Below, one piece after another: positions 24,467 to 31,558 of a DNA stretch of 40,201 nucleotides. Location of the stretch: assembly GCA_017448145.1 (NCBI GenBank), contig JAFSMA010000130.1, forward strand, positions 1 through 40,201. Reading direction: 5' to 3'. The translations under genes and the position numbers were made by a program. The DNA comes from Oscillospiraceae bacterium (GTDB lineage: Bacteria > Bacillota > Clostridia > Oscillospirales > Oscillospiraceae). The notes beneath the pieces were generated by a model that was not told where the DNA came from, made no database searches, and saw only the letters and a program-made list of their open reading frames with translations. Each line of letters opens with the position of its first letter. The stretch's first letter is position 1.

Positions 24467-24675
24467 AGAGCATGAAGGGTGCTTAACGGCAGTAAAGCTG
24501 CGTCCGTGAGTGCTGAACTGGATTGCTCAAAGAAGAGCTTGAAGGGTGTTTGACGGCAGCATTATTGCTGTACTCGTAAATGCTAAACTGGATGGCTCTG
24601 AGAAGAGCCTGAAGGGTGGTCTATCGCCGGCACAGCCGGGTCAGAAGCCGCTAAACTGGATGGCTCTTCTTTTTT
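24467..24675 (+). ncRNA. Candidate small RNA of three tandem homologous hairpins
   Basis: Three units (24467-24528, 24534-24599, 24604-24667) share AGAGC-N-TGAAGGGTG at the 5' side and RAACTGGAT-N-GCTC at the 3' side. The base pair after AGAGC covaries: A-T in unit 1, T-G in unit 2, C-G in unit 3. Inner stems differ in sequence but still pair (GGCAG/CTG types, CCGGC/GCCGG in unit 3). Unit 3's closing stem is followed by TTCTTTTTT, giving an intrinsic terminator. The promoter places the 5' end at unit 1. No open frame spans it. I do not recognise the family. Confidence 0.75.
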
Positions 24676-24741
24676 ATGCCATCGGGCGTATCGTTTTGAC
24701 ACCTTATTCGGGGCCGATCTTGTGATTTCATGATTTACTGC

Positions 24742-24770
24742 TTGTATTTCCCGTTACATTATGGTATGAT
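24742..24770 (+). promoter_or_regulatory. Promoter for structured leader and small peptide
   Basis: TTGTAT (24742-24747), 17-bp spacer, TATGAT (24765-24770). The expected start near 24777 coincides with the first base of the leader stem. Confidence 0.68.
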
Positions 24771-24777
24771 TTACCAT

Positions 24778-24844
24778 AGATACGGAGCCGATACAGTGTA
24801 TTTCGGCACAGTCCGGGGTCCTGTCAGAAGTCGACTCCGTATCT
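24778..24844 (+). promoter_or_regulatory. Three-way-junction leader RNA
   Basis: Perfect 10-bp closing stem AGATACGGAG (24778-24787) with CTCCGTATCT (24835-24844). Inside are CCGATAC with GTATTTCGG (24788-24806, 2-nt bulge) and ACAG/CTGT around a GC-rich loop (about 24808-24825). The AGGAGG of the downstream peptide starts 9 nt after the stem. It resembles a riboswitch or a structured toxin-mRNA leader; I cannot assign a known class. Confidence 0.6.
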
Positions 24845-24864
24845 CTTTACACAGGAGGTTTTTC

Positions 24865-24948
24865 ATGTATATGGGTCTTATTACGTTGATTCTGGCGGGC
24901 ATCGCCGTGATTGCCATTGTGGCTATCAATCTCACCGGAAAACGGTAA
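24865..24948 (+). CDS. 27-residue single-span membrane peptide
   Basis: Sequence MYMGLITLILAGIAVIAIVA followed by INLTGKR: one hydrophobic helix (about 3-22) with a short basic C-terminal end. AGGAGG at 24853-24858 is an ideal ribosome binding site and the frame has its own promoter, structured leader and terminator, so it is very likely expressed. Size and make-up resemble type I toxin or small regulatory membrane peptides, but no family is recognisable. Confidence 0.7.
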   Translation: MYMGLITLILAGIAVIAIVAINLTGKR

Positions 24949-24969
24949 TGATTTCACTTAATTATATGG

Positions 24970-24996
24970 AAAAAGCCGCTCTTTTGAGCGGCTTTT
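24970..24996. terminator. Bidirectional terminator between peptide gene and radA
   Basis: Stem AAAAGCCGCTC/GAGCGGCTTTT with loop TTTT. T-runs lie on both sides (TTTTCTTTATTTT on plus, TTTTTCC on minus). Confidence 0.88.
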
Positions 24997-24998
24997 CT

Positions 24999-26366
24999 TT
25001 ATTTTCCACGCACAAACAGCTTCAGTGCGTCAGAGATATTCCGCACCGGAAGAAGCTCCAGGCCTGCGGGGGCGTGGAGCTCACCTGCCCGGTGATGGGG
25101 CACAATGCACTGGGTAAAGCCCAGCCGCCGTACCTCGGAGAGGCGCTGCTCCAGGTGGCTGATGGTGCGCACCTCGCCGGAGAGGCCCACCTCCCCTACC
25201 GCCGCCATCTGGCTGGGCACGGGGTAGTCCAGATAGCTGGAGGCGATGGCCACCAGCGCCGCCAGGTCGGCGGCAGGCTCGTCCAGGGTCAGGCCGCCGA
25301 TGATGTTGAGATAGGCGTCGCACTGGCTGATTTTCAGCCCGCCCCGCTTCTCCAGCACCGCCAGCAGCATATTGGCACGGTTGTAGTCGAAGCCGTTGCT
25401 CTGCCGCAGGGGCCGTACGCCGGAGGCGGAGGACACCAGGGCCTGCACCTCCGCCAGTACCGGCCGGGCGCCCTCCATCACGCAGGTAACGCAGGTGCCC
25501 GGGGCATCCTGGGGCCGCCCGCTCAGCAGCATTTCCGAGGGGTTTTCCACCTCTTTCAGGCCCTCGTTCAGCATTTCAAAGACGCCGATCTCGTTGGTGG
25601 CGCCAAAGCGGTTCTTCGCTGCCCGGAGAATACGATACGTCATATGGCGGTCACCCTCAAAATACAGCACGCAGTCCACCATGTGCTCCAGCACCTTGGG
25701 CCCGGCGATGGAGCCCTCCTTGTTGACGTGGCCGATGACGAACACAGTGATCCCCTGCCCTTTTGCCAGGTTCATCAGCGCCATGGTGCAGTCCTTCACC
25801 TGGCCCACGCCGCCGGCGGGCGAATCCAACTCCTCGTTATACAGCGTCTGGATGGAGTCGATGATCAGCACGTCCGGCTGCTCCCGCTCCACCGCCTCCA
25901 AAATGTCGCTGAGCCGGGTCTCGGACACCACGAACAGATTGGCGCTGTCCACCCCCAGGCGCTTGGCCCGCATTTTCAACTGATGGATGGACTCCTCGCC
26001 GGACACATACAGCACCTTGTTCTGCATGCCCAACTGCTGGCAGATTTGCAGCATCAGCGTGGATTTGCCGATGCCGGGGGCGCCGCCCACAAGTACCAGG
26101 GAGCCTTTCACGGCGCCGCCGCCCAGTACCCGATCCAATTCCCCCATTCCGGTGGAGAATCGAATCTCGTCCGAGGTGTCGATCTCTGTAATGTTCGTTA
26201 CCTTTACACTGTGCGGTATACCGCGGCTTGCGCCGGATGGGCGCTTCACCTTCTCCGCCCGCTGCTCCACCAGCGCGTTCCACGCGCCGCAGCTGGGGCA
26301 GCGGCCCGCCCACTTGGGGCTTTCGTTGCCGCATTCCGTGCAAAAATAGACCGTTTTCTCTTTCAT
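24999..26366 (-). CDS. radA: DNA repair protein RadA (Sms)
   Basis: RecA-like helicase that extends recombination intermediates. The product is 455 residues. It has the N-terminal zinc finger CTECGNESPKWAGRCPSC (9-26), Walker A GGAPGIGKST (94-103), the KNRFG motif typical of RadA (about 256-260) and a C-terminal Lon-protease-like domain (GGLTLDEPAADLAALVAI and VGEVGLSGEVR). GAAGGATG lies upstream of the ATG. cwlD ends 6 bp before it on the same strand, so the two are probably cotranscribed. Confidence 0.95.
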   Translation of the reverse strand: MKEKTVYFCTECGNESPKWAGRCPSCGAWNALVEQRAEKVKRPSGASRGIPHSVKVTNITEIDTSDEIRFSTGMGELDRVLGGGAVKGSLVLVGGAPGIGKSTLMLQICQQLGMQNKVLYVSGEESIHQLKMRAKRLGVDSANLFVVSETRLSDILEAVEREQPDVLIIDSIQTLYNEELDSPAGGVGQVKDCTMALMNLAKGQGITVFVIGHVNKEGSIAGPKVLEHMVDCVLYFEGDRHMTYRILRAAKNRFGATNEIGVFEMLNEGLKEVENPSEMLLSGRPQDAPGTCVTCVMEGARPVLAEVQALVSSASGVRPLRQSNGFDYNRANMLLAVLEKRGGLKISQCDAYLNIIGGLTLDEPAADLAALVAIASSYLDYPVPSQMAAVGEVGLSGEVRTISHLEQRLSEVRRLGFTQCIVPHHRAGELHAPAGLELLPVRNISDALKLFVRGK

Positions 26367-26372
26367 GTTCTA

Positions 26373-27071
26373 TCATCCTTCGTATGATAAATAGCCGCAG
26401 ACAATGGCCAGGGCCAGCTTCTGCTGATACGCTGCCGTCTGCAACAGCTTCGCTTCCCCGGCGTTGGACAGGAACCCGCACTCCACCAGCACACCGGGGC
26501 AGCGCACGTTGGCCATAATGTACACGCTGCCGGGAATGGCGGCGGCCGACTTGGCATTGCCCACATTAACGGTGCCGTTCAGCGCCTGCTGGATGCTCCG
26601 GGCCAGTTCTTGCGCCGGGTCAACTGTGTTATAAAACACCTGGGCACCGTGGGTACGGGGAGACGAGGGAAGGGCGTTCTGATGGATGCTGATGAGCACC
26701 GCGCCGTCCACGCTGTTGATGAGATCCACCCGATTGTGGGTGTCCGCCACCTTCTTTTGCCGGATGGTGACGCTGTCGTCATTATAAAGCCCTTGGTCAT
26801 CTGTCCGCGTCAATGTCACGTCGCGGCCCAGGAACAGCAGCATTTCCCGCACCTTCACCGTGATGGCCAGATTGATGCCGCTCTCTGCCGTGCCGTCAGA
26901 CGCCACTGCGCCGCCGTCAGCCCCGCCGTGGCCCGCGTCCACCACCACCGTATCGGCAGCTAACACGTGGGCTTCCTTTACCGGCTGCCACAGCAGATAG
27001 GCGATGACACTGACAGCGCAAAGCGCTGCCGCAGCCATTGCCAGATGCCTTTTCCGTATGATGACAATCAC
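26373..27071 (-). CDS. cwlD: N-acetylmuramoyl-L-alanine amidase CwlD
   Basis: Exported amidase that starts muramic-delta-lactam formation in the spore cortex. The product is 232 residues, with an N-terminal membrane anchor or signal (about 9-27). Zinc ligands fit Amidase_3: H48 (DAGHGG), E63 (TAESGIN), H130 (SIHQN), with catalytic E197 (VECGF). The start is GTG at 27071 behind a G-rich ribosome binding site. A CATACAGC (minus strand, 27117-27124) resembles a sigmaE -10, fitting sporulation control, but this is weak. Confidence 0.9.
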   Translation of the reverse strand: MIVIIRKRHLAMAAAALCAVSVIAYLLWQPVKEAHVLAADTVVVDAGHGGADGGAVASDGTAESGINLAITVKVREMLLFLGRDVTLTRTDDQGLYNDDSVTIRQKKVADTHNRVDLINSVDGAVLISIHQNALPSSPRTHGAQVFYNTVDPAQELARSIQQALNGTVNVGNAKSAAAIPGSVYIMANVRCPGVLVECGFLSNAGEAKLLQTAAYQQKLALAIVCGYLSYEG

Positions 27072-27154
27072 GCCTCTCCCCTCCCCTTTCCCTTATGGAT
27101 ATGCGGCGGGGGTGGGGCTGTATGCATTGTAACACATCCTGCGGGAAAAGAAAA

Positions 27155-27181
27155 ACAAATTCTTTCCGGCCCGCATAGAAT
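27155..27181 (+). promoter_or_regulatory. Sigma-E-like promoter for cotJ genes
   Basis: CATAGAAT (27174-27181) matches CATAnAnT. ACAAATT (27155-27161) is a fair -35 at a short 12-bp spacing. cotJ is sigmaE-dependent in Bacillus. Confidence 0.5.
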
Positions 27182-27218
27182 GGCATAGCCTTACGGCAAA
27201 CAACAAAGGAGGATCACT

Positions 27219-27800
27219 GTGTATATAGAAAAAGCACTTATGAACGCTGCCATGAACCAGCTGGGCAGCAGCGTGGGTGACATGATGAACGCCAACCAGT
27301 GGATGGGCCAGCCCCAGCCCGCGCCCCAGGACGGCACCGTGCAGATCACGGGCAACACTGCCGCGCAGCAGAGCGCGGACGGCGTGGTGATGGGCGCGCT
27401 GCCCGGTGGCGGACAGGGTACGCTGGCCTTCCCCTACGTGGCTATGCAGGGCCGCAACTGTCGCCGTTACAGCGCCGACGAGTCCCTGCGGCAGGGCACC
27501 GTGTTCCCGGCACTGGATATGCCCTTCCGCTACACGGCGCCCACCAACGGCCTGGCCGACACGCCCATGACGGAGTTGATGGCCATGGATTTCATAGTGG
27601 ACGACATGGGCCTCTATCTCACCACCCACTGTGATGATGCGGACGCCTTCGCCCTCTACCGCAGCATGATTCGCGCAGCCCGGGAGCGGCGCGACCAGTA
27701 CGAGGCCAACAACGGCCCCTTGACGCAGACGGCGGCCACCGACAGCGGCTGCCAGTGGCTGGAAAACCCCTGGCCCTGGGAAATGGGAGGTAATCGCTGA
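27219..27800 (+). CDS. CotJA-CotJB fusion spore coat protein
   Basis: A single 193-residue frame joins two coat-associated proteins that are separate in Bacillus. Residues about 72-104 (FPYVAMQGRNCRRYSADESL, then FPALDMPF) match CotJA. Residues about 118-189 (ELMAMDFIVDDMGLYLTTHC, YEANNGPLT, ENPWPWE) match CotJB. The first 70 residues are low-complexity, rich in Gln, Gly and Met. AAAGGAGG at 27205-27212 precedes GTG 27219. The frame overlaps cotJC by one base (TGATG), and the products probably act together in coat assembly. Confidence 0.82.
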   Translation: MYIEKALMNAAMNQLGSSVGDMMNANQWMGQPQPAPQDGTVQITGNTAAQQSADGVVMGALPGGGQGTLAFPYVAMQGRNCRRYSADESLRQGTVFPALDMPFRYTAPTNGLADTPMTELMAMDFIVDDMGLYLTTHCDDADAFALYRSMIRAARERRDQYEANNGPLTQTAATDSGCQWLENPWPWEMGGNR

Positions 27801-28396
27801 TGTTTGTCTATGAAAAAAAGCTGCAATACCCCATTAAAATCAAAAACACCAACCCCAAGCTGGCGGCAGCCATCATCAGCCAGTATGGTGGGCCTGACGG
27901 TGAGCTGGGCGCCTCGCTGCGGTACCTGAGCCAGCGCTACTCCATGCCCTACCCGGAGCTGAAGGGCCTGCTGACCGATATCGGCACGGAGGAGCTGGGC
28001 CATCTGGAGATGGTGGGCACCATCGTCTATCAGTTGACCCGCAACCTCACCGAAAACGACATCAAGACCGCCGGCTTTGACGCCTATTTTGTGGATCACA
28101 CCGCCGGCGTGTACCCCACCGCCGCCTCCGGCTTCCCCTGGAGCGCCGCCTCCATGGCGGTAAAGGGCGACATGATTGCCGACCTCACCGAGGATCTGGC
28201 GGCAGAGCAGAAGGCCCGTGTCACCTACGACAATATTCTCCGCCTCAGCGACGACCCGGACGTGAACGACGTGATCAAGTTCCTCCGTGCCCGTGAAATC
28301 GTCCATTTCCAGCGCTTCGGCGAGGGGTTGCGCCTGGCCCGGGAAAAACTGGACGAGAAGAACGTCTATTACGTGAACCCCAGCTTTGACCGGTGA
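27800..28396 (+). CDS. cotJC: CotJC, manganese-catalase-like spore coat protein
   Basis: A 198-residue ferritin-fold protein of the Mn-catalase family found in the spore coat. Metal-site candidates are TEELGHLE (63-70) and AREIVHFQRFGE (about 163-174), each an E...H pair. A central TEDLAAEQKARVTYDNIL helix supplies the third set. GGGAGGT precedes the ATG inside the end of the upstream frame, indicating coupling to the CotJA-CotJB fusion. At just under 200 residues it has the CotJC length rather than that of full catalases. Confidence 0.9.
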   Translation: MFVYEKKLQYPIKIKNTNPKLAAAIISQYGGPDGELGASLRYLSQRYSMPYPELKGLLTDIGTEELGHLEMVGTIVYQLTRNLTENDIKTAGFDAYFVDHTAGVYPTAASGFPWSAASMAVKGDMIADLTEDLAAEQKARVTYDNILRLSDDPDVNDVIKFLRAREIVHFQRFGEGLRLAREKLDEKNVYYVNPSFDR

Positions 28397-28431
28397 AACA
28401 CCAAACGATAGCCCCATAATCATATAAATAG

Positions 28432-28474
28432 CGCCGCTGCCTGTCCGAAACCCATTTTCGGGCAGGCAGCGGTG
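28432..28474. terminator. Hairpin between convergent cotJC and recQ
   Basis: 17-bp stem (28434-28450 with 28456-28472, one G-U pair) and a 5-nt loop. T-runs are weak on both sides. Confidence 0.7.
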
Positions 28475-28497
28475 TATCTCTATTTTCCATGCGGCGG

Positions 28498-30339
28498 TTA
28501 AGCGTGGGCCTTGCGCCATTCGCGGATGCACTGCATAAATGCCTCTCCATACCGCTCTGCCTTACGATCGCCAACGCCGGAAACCTGTAGAAATTCCGGT
28601 CTGATCACCGGCTGCTTTGCCGCCATATCCAGCAGTGTGGCATTGCTGAACACCACAAACGCGGGCACGCCTTCCAGATTGGCGATTTTGTATCGCAGAG
28701 CACTGAGGGTGTTATACAGTTCCTTATCTGCCGGAACGGCGACCTTTGCGGTGGCGAAAGAGACCGCTTTCGCCTGCTTTCTATCCACAATCGTCACTTT
28801 TCCGCCGTGGAACAACACATCCTTGGCCTTTTCTGTGGTGTGCAGCACAGGGTATTTGTCCTCTGTCAAGGTTAAATAACCCTGGTCAATAAGATGATCG
28901 ATGTAGCGGCGAATGGTGGTGCGCTCAACTTTGTGCATGGTGCCATAGGTGGGGAGCTGGTCAAGACCCAGTTCAAGGATGCGCATATCCTTGCTGCCGG
29001 TCAGCGTACGGACGATTTGCGTCACGCCAAGTCCGAAGTCATATTTGCGCTCCACCCGGACTACGCAGGAAAGAATCTTTTGGGCCTCGGTGGTAATGTC
29101 ATATTCCTGCATCTCCGCGCTGCAATTACTGCAGTTTTGACAATGCAGGGACGATTGTTCCCCAAAATAGCCAAGGATATAGTGCCGCAGGCAGTCCTTG
29201 GTTTTGCAGTAGCCCACCATCTTCCCAAGGCGTTGTAAATCGCGCTCCCGGACGAGGGCACGTTCCTCCTCCGTCAGGTTTTCATTATCCTCGATGTTCT
29301 CAATCAGGAATCTCGCAGTCTGCACGTCGGCGGGGGCGTACAGCAACACGCACTCCGCCCTGGCGCCATCCCGCCCGGCGCGGCCCGCCTCCTGGTAGTA
29401 GCTCTCCATGTTTTTGGGCATGTTGTAATGCACCACGAAGCTGACGTTGGACTTGTCAATGCCCATGCCAAAGGCGTTGGTGGCCACCATGATGCGGGCG
29501 CGGTCGTATATGAAATCCTCCTGGTTCGTGCGTCGCTCCTCATCTTCCAAGCCCGCATGGTACCGCGTGACCGGGAGACCGAGCCGCTGAAGGTTGCCGC
29601 ATACCTTCTCCACCGTTTTGCGGGTGGAGCAATAAACGATACCGCTTTGCTCGCTGCGCGACTTGAGATAGGAGGCAAGCCATAAATCTTTCTTCTTCGG
29701 CGTCTCCACGGAGAAATAGAGATTGGGCCGGTCAAACCCTGTGGTCAGCGTCAAAGGATCGCGCAGCCCCAAAAGCCTGACAATATCCTCCTTCACCTCC
29801 TTTGTCGCCGTGGCAGTAAAGGCACCCACAGGAGGACGTTGGGGCAGATTTCGGCAGAACTCCGCAATTTTCAAATAGCTGGGGCGAAAATCCTGCCCCC
29901 ATTGGGAAACGCAGTGTGCCTCGTCCACGGCAATCAACGAAATCTGCGCGGTTTGCGCAAAAGCGAGAAATGCATCTGTGGTGAGCCGTTCCGGGGCGAC
30001 GTAGATAATGGTATAGGCGCCCTGCCTCACCTTGCGCAGCACCTCTGCATACTGGGGATAGGTCAGTGAAGAATTGATATACGCCGCAGCTACACCGGCC
30101 TGCGTCAGCGCCGTCACCTGGTCTTTCATCAGGGAAATAAGAGGCGAAATGACCAGAGTAATCCCCGGCAAAAGCAGCGCGGGAATCTGGTAGCACACCG
30201 ATTTGCCCGCACCCGTGGGCATTACGCCCAGCACGTCCCGCCCCTGCAACAGCGCGTCAATCAGCGGCTCCTGGCCGGGCCGGAAGGCCGTGTGGCCAAA
30301 GTAACGCTTGAGTAATTCCTCTTTTCGGATGGTGCTCAC
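28498..30339 (-). CDS. recQ: ATP-dependent DNA helicase RecQ
   Basis: 3'-5' helicase of recombinational repair. The product is 613 residues from GTG 30339. Walker A GVMPTGAGKS is at about 38-47 and the DEAH box in AVDEAHCVSQWGQDFRPSY at about 135-153. The zinc-binding region includes LHCQNCSNC (about 383-391). A winged helix and an HRDC domain (LSALRYKIANLEGVPAFVVF) close the protein. The frame continues upstream through the promoter, so earlier starts including an ATG within TATAATG cannot be used; GGAAGGG lies very close to the chosen GTG. Confidence 0.93.
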   Translation of the reverse strand: MSTIRKEELLKRYFGHTAFRPGQEPLIDALLQGRDVLGVMPTGAGKSVCYQIPALLLPGITLVISPLISLMKDQVTALTQAGVAAAYINSSLTYPQYAEVLRKVRQGAYTIIYVAPERLTTDAFLAFAQTAQISLIAVDEAHCVSQWGQDFRPSYLKIAEFCRNLPQRPPVGAFTATATKEVKEDIVRLLGLRDPLTLTTGFDRPNLYFSVETPKKKDLWLASYLKSRSEQSGIVYCSTRKTVEKVCGNLQRLGLPVTRYHAGLEDEERRTNQEDFIYDRARIMVATNAFGMGIDKSNVSFVVHYNMPKNMESYYQEAGRAGRDGARAECVLLYAPADVQTARFLIENIEDNENLTEEERALVRERDLQRLGKMVGYCKTKDCLRHYILGYFGEQSSLHCQNCSNCSAEMQEYDITTEAQKILSCVVRVERKYDFGLGVTQIVRTLTGSKDMRILELGLDQLPTYGTMHKVERTTIRRYIDHLIDQGYLTLTEDKYPVLHTTEKAKDVLFHGGKVTIVDRKQAKAVSFATAKVAVPADKELYNTLSALRYKIANLEGVPAFVVFSNATLLDMAAKQPVIRPEFLQVSGVGDRKAERYGEAFMQCIREWRKAHA

Positions 30340-30358
30340 CCCTTCCCTGTTTTGTATC

Positions 30359-30387
30359 ATTATATTGGTTTCATAATGATTTGACAA
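30359..30387 (-). promoter_or_regulatory. Promoter for recQ
   Basis: Minus strand: TTGTCA (30382-30387), 17-bp spacer, TATAAT (30359-30364). Its position rules out longer recQ starts. Confidence 0.78.
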
Positions 30388-30483
30388 TATGCGGCCAGCA
30401 TATTACAGCAAAAAATAGAACATCTATACTATTTTATTGCGATGAAATGATATGAAGGAAATTCTCGCGCCAAGAAAATACCG

Positions 30484-30512
30484 TTGACGCGATGGACACG
30501 GATTGCTATAAT
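30484..30512 (+). promoter_or_regulatory. Promoter for XRE regulator
   Basis: TTGACG (30484-30489), 17-bp spacer, extended -10 TGCTATAAT (hexamer 30507-30512). Confidence 0.78.
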
Positions 30513-30545
30513 TACCCTACATACTCTCCTATGCGAGGTGATACC

Positions 30546-31274
30546 ATGTCCTCCCTCTCCTACCAGGTGGGCCAGCGCATTAAGAAATACCGCAAGAGCC
30601 GCGGTTACACCATCGAGCAATTCTCTGCCATGATTGGCAAGAGCAAGGCCACCATTTCCAAGTATGAAAACGGCATTATTGCCATTGATGTGGAGACGCT
30701 TCACGATATCGCCCGGGCGCTGGATGTCGCGTTGCGATATTTCCTGGATTTTGATGAAACGCCGCAAAACAGTGACGTTTCGCTGGCCAGCAGAGGTTAT
30801 TTTAACACCGATCGGGCCTATATGTATTACTTTGACGGCCGCGTAAACCGGGTGGTGAGATCGCTGCTTCGGTTCTCTCCTGCCGCCGATGAAGCTGAGG
30901 TAGAGGCAACGTTATACAACGATTTGGACTCTTTCGACGCTCCCGACCTCTGCAAAAACCTGTACAGCGGCAGGTTGGACGCCTACGATACCATCACTTA
31001 CATTCATCTGGCCAACCAGATGAACCGGGCGGAAAAGATGTATATCTGCCTGCTGAATCCTCTGCAAAACCGGACTCCGGCTATGGGCGTGATGTCCGGT
31101 ATTGGCTCGGCCCCCTTTTTTGCCCCGGCATCTGTCAAGATTCTGATTGCCAAAGCCCCTATGTCCGAGGACAATAAGCTGACCCAATCCATAAAGCTGG
31201 GCAAGGATGATTTGCAACTGCTGCGCAACTGCAACATGATGGTCATCAATCGCCCTATGCACATTCAATACTGA
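30546..31274 (+). CDS. XRE-family transcriptional regulator
   Basis: A 242-residue protein. An N-terminal helix-turn-helix of the Cro/CI type spans about 8-62 (RIKKYRKSRGYTIEQFSAMI, then KATISKYENG). The C-terminal 170 residues show no catalytic motif I can name; they include a Tyr-rich stretch (AYMYYFDGRVNRVVRSLL) and a segment with MYICLLNPLQNR, perhaps a ligand or dimer domain. GAGGTGAT at 30535-30542 supports ATG 30546. It is divergent from recQ. Its target is unknown; no adjacent plus-strand partner exists. Confidence 0.82.
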   Translation: MSSLSYQVGQRIKKYRKSRGYTIEQFSAMIGKSKATISKYENGIIAIDVETLHDIARALDVALRYFLDFDETPQNSDVSLASRGYFNTDRAYMYYFDGRVNRVVRSLLRFSPAADEAEVEATLYNDLDSFDAPDLCKNLYSGRLDAYDTITYIHLANQMNRAEKMYICLLNPLQNRTPAMGVMSGIGSAPFFAPASVKILIAKAPMSEDNKLTQSIKLGKDDLQLLRNCNMMVINRPMHIQY

Positions 31275-31281
31275 TAAAATG

Positions 31282-31315
31282 ACGGCTGTAAGGTGAAATT
31301 ACCTTACAGCTGTTT
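31282..31315. repeat. Left duplicate of hairpin at repeat copy 3
   Basis: Begins ACGGCTGTAAGGTGAAAT and folds on itself. It matches 31522-31555 at 32 of 34 positions; both changes turn pairs into wobbles in this copy. It lies 7 bp after the XRE stop. Confidence 0.85.
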
Positions 31316-31318
31316 GAA

Positions 31319-31519
31319 CCTGTCAAAAAACGGCTCCGCCGTTTTTTGACAATGGGATTACAGTCTACTGCGCGCACGAATAGTACGCCTTTGGCGCACT
31401 ATTCGCACACTTCGTAGCCAGAGATGTGAAAAAAGTGACGCACATGTCGTCACTTTTTTCGGATTTCATGGGTTCGCGCCTGCGGGCGCGAAATCTGCGA
31501 TGCTTTTTTTGACAATCTG
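31319..31519 (+). repeat. Structured interspersed repeat, copy 3 (201 bp)
   Basis: Same ends and five hairpins as copies 1 and 2, with one extra T in the final T-run. The third hairpin has one A-C mismatch, other stems are intact. It sits between convergent XRE and sigE genes, exactly between duplicated 34-bp hairpins. Confidence 0.9.
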
Positions 31520-31521
31520 TA

Positions 31522-31555
31522 ACGGCTGTAAGGTGAAATCACCTTACAGCCGTTT
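31522..31555 (-). terminator. Right duplicate hairpin, probable sigE terminator
   Basis: Perfect stem AACGGCTGTAAGGTG/CACCTTACAGCCGTT with a 3-4 nt loop, 3 bp from the sigE stop. It lacks a T-run on the minus strand in its present setting. Confidence 0.7.
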
Positions 31556-31558
31556 CTG

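Noticed and set aside
24293..24475. 60-codon basic frame with a good ribosome binding site
   Set aside because: No family resemblance, and its end runs through the promoter and into the first bases of the tandem-hairpin RNA. Kept only as a remote possibility.
24467..24667. Tandem units as a CRISPR array
   Set aside because: Only three units, each an imperfect hairpin with conserved inner strands, no constant repeat with unique spacers, and no cas genes.
24467..24948. Type III toxin-antitoxin (repeat RNA plus toxin)
   Set aside because: Type III systems use identical short repeats directly upstream of an endoribonuclease of about 170 residues; here the units diverge and the next gene is a 27-residue membrane peptide with its own promoter.
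24948..26387. Plus-strand frame opposite radA
   Set aside because: Antisense shadow; radA on the minus strand is unambiguous.
30339..30387. Longer recQ N-terminus starting upstream of GTG 30339
   Set aside because: Those codons lie over the -35/-10 of the recQ promoter and would not be in the transcript.
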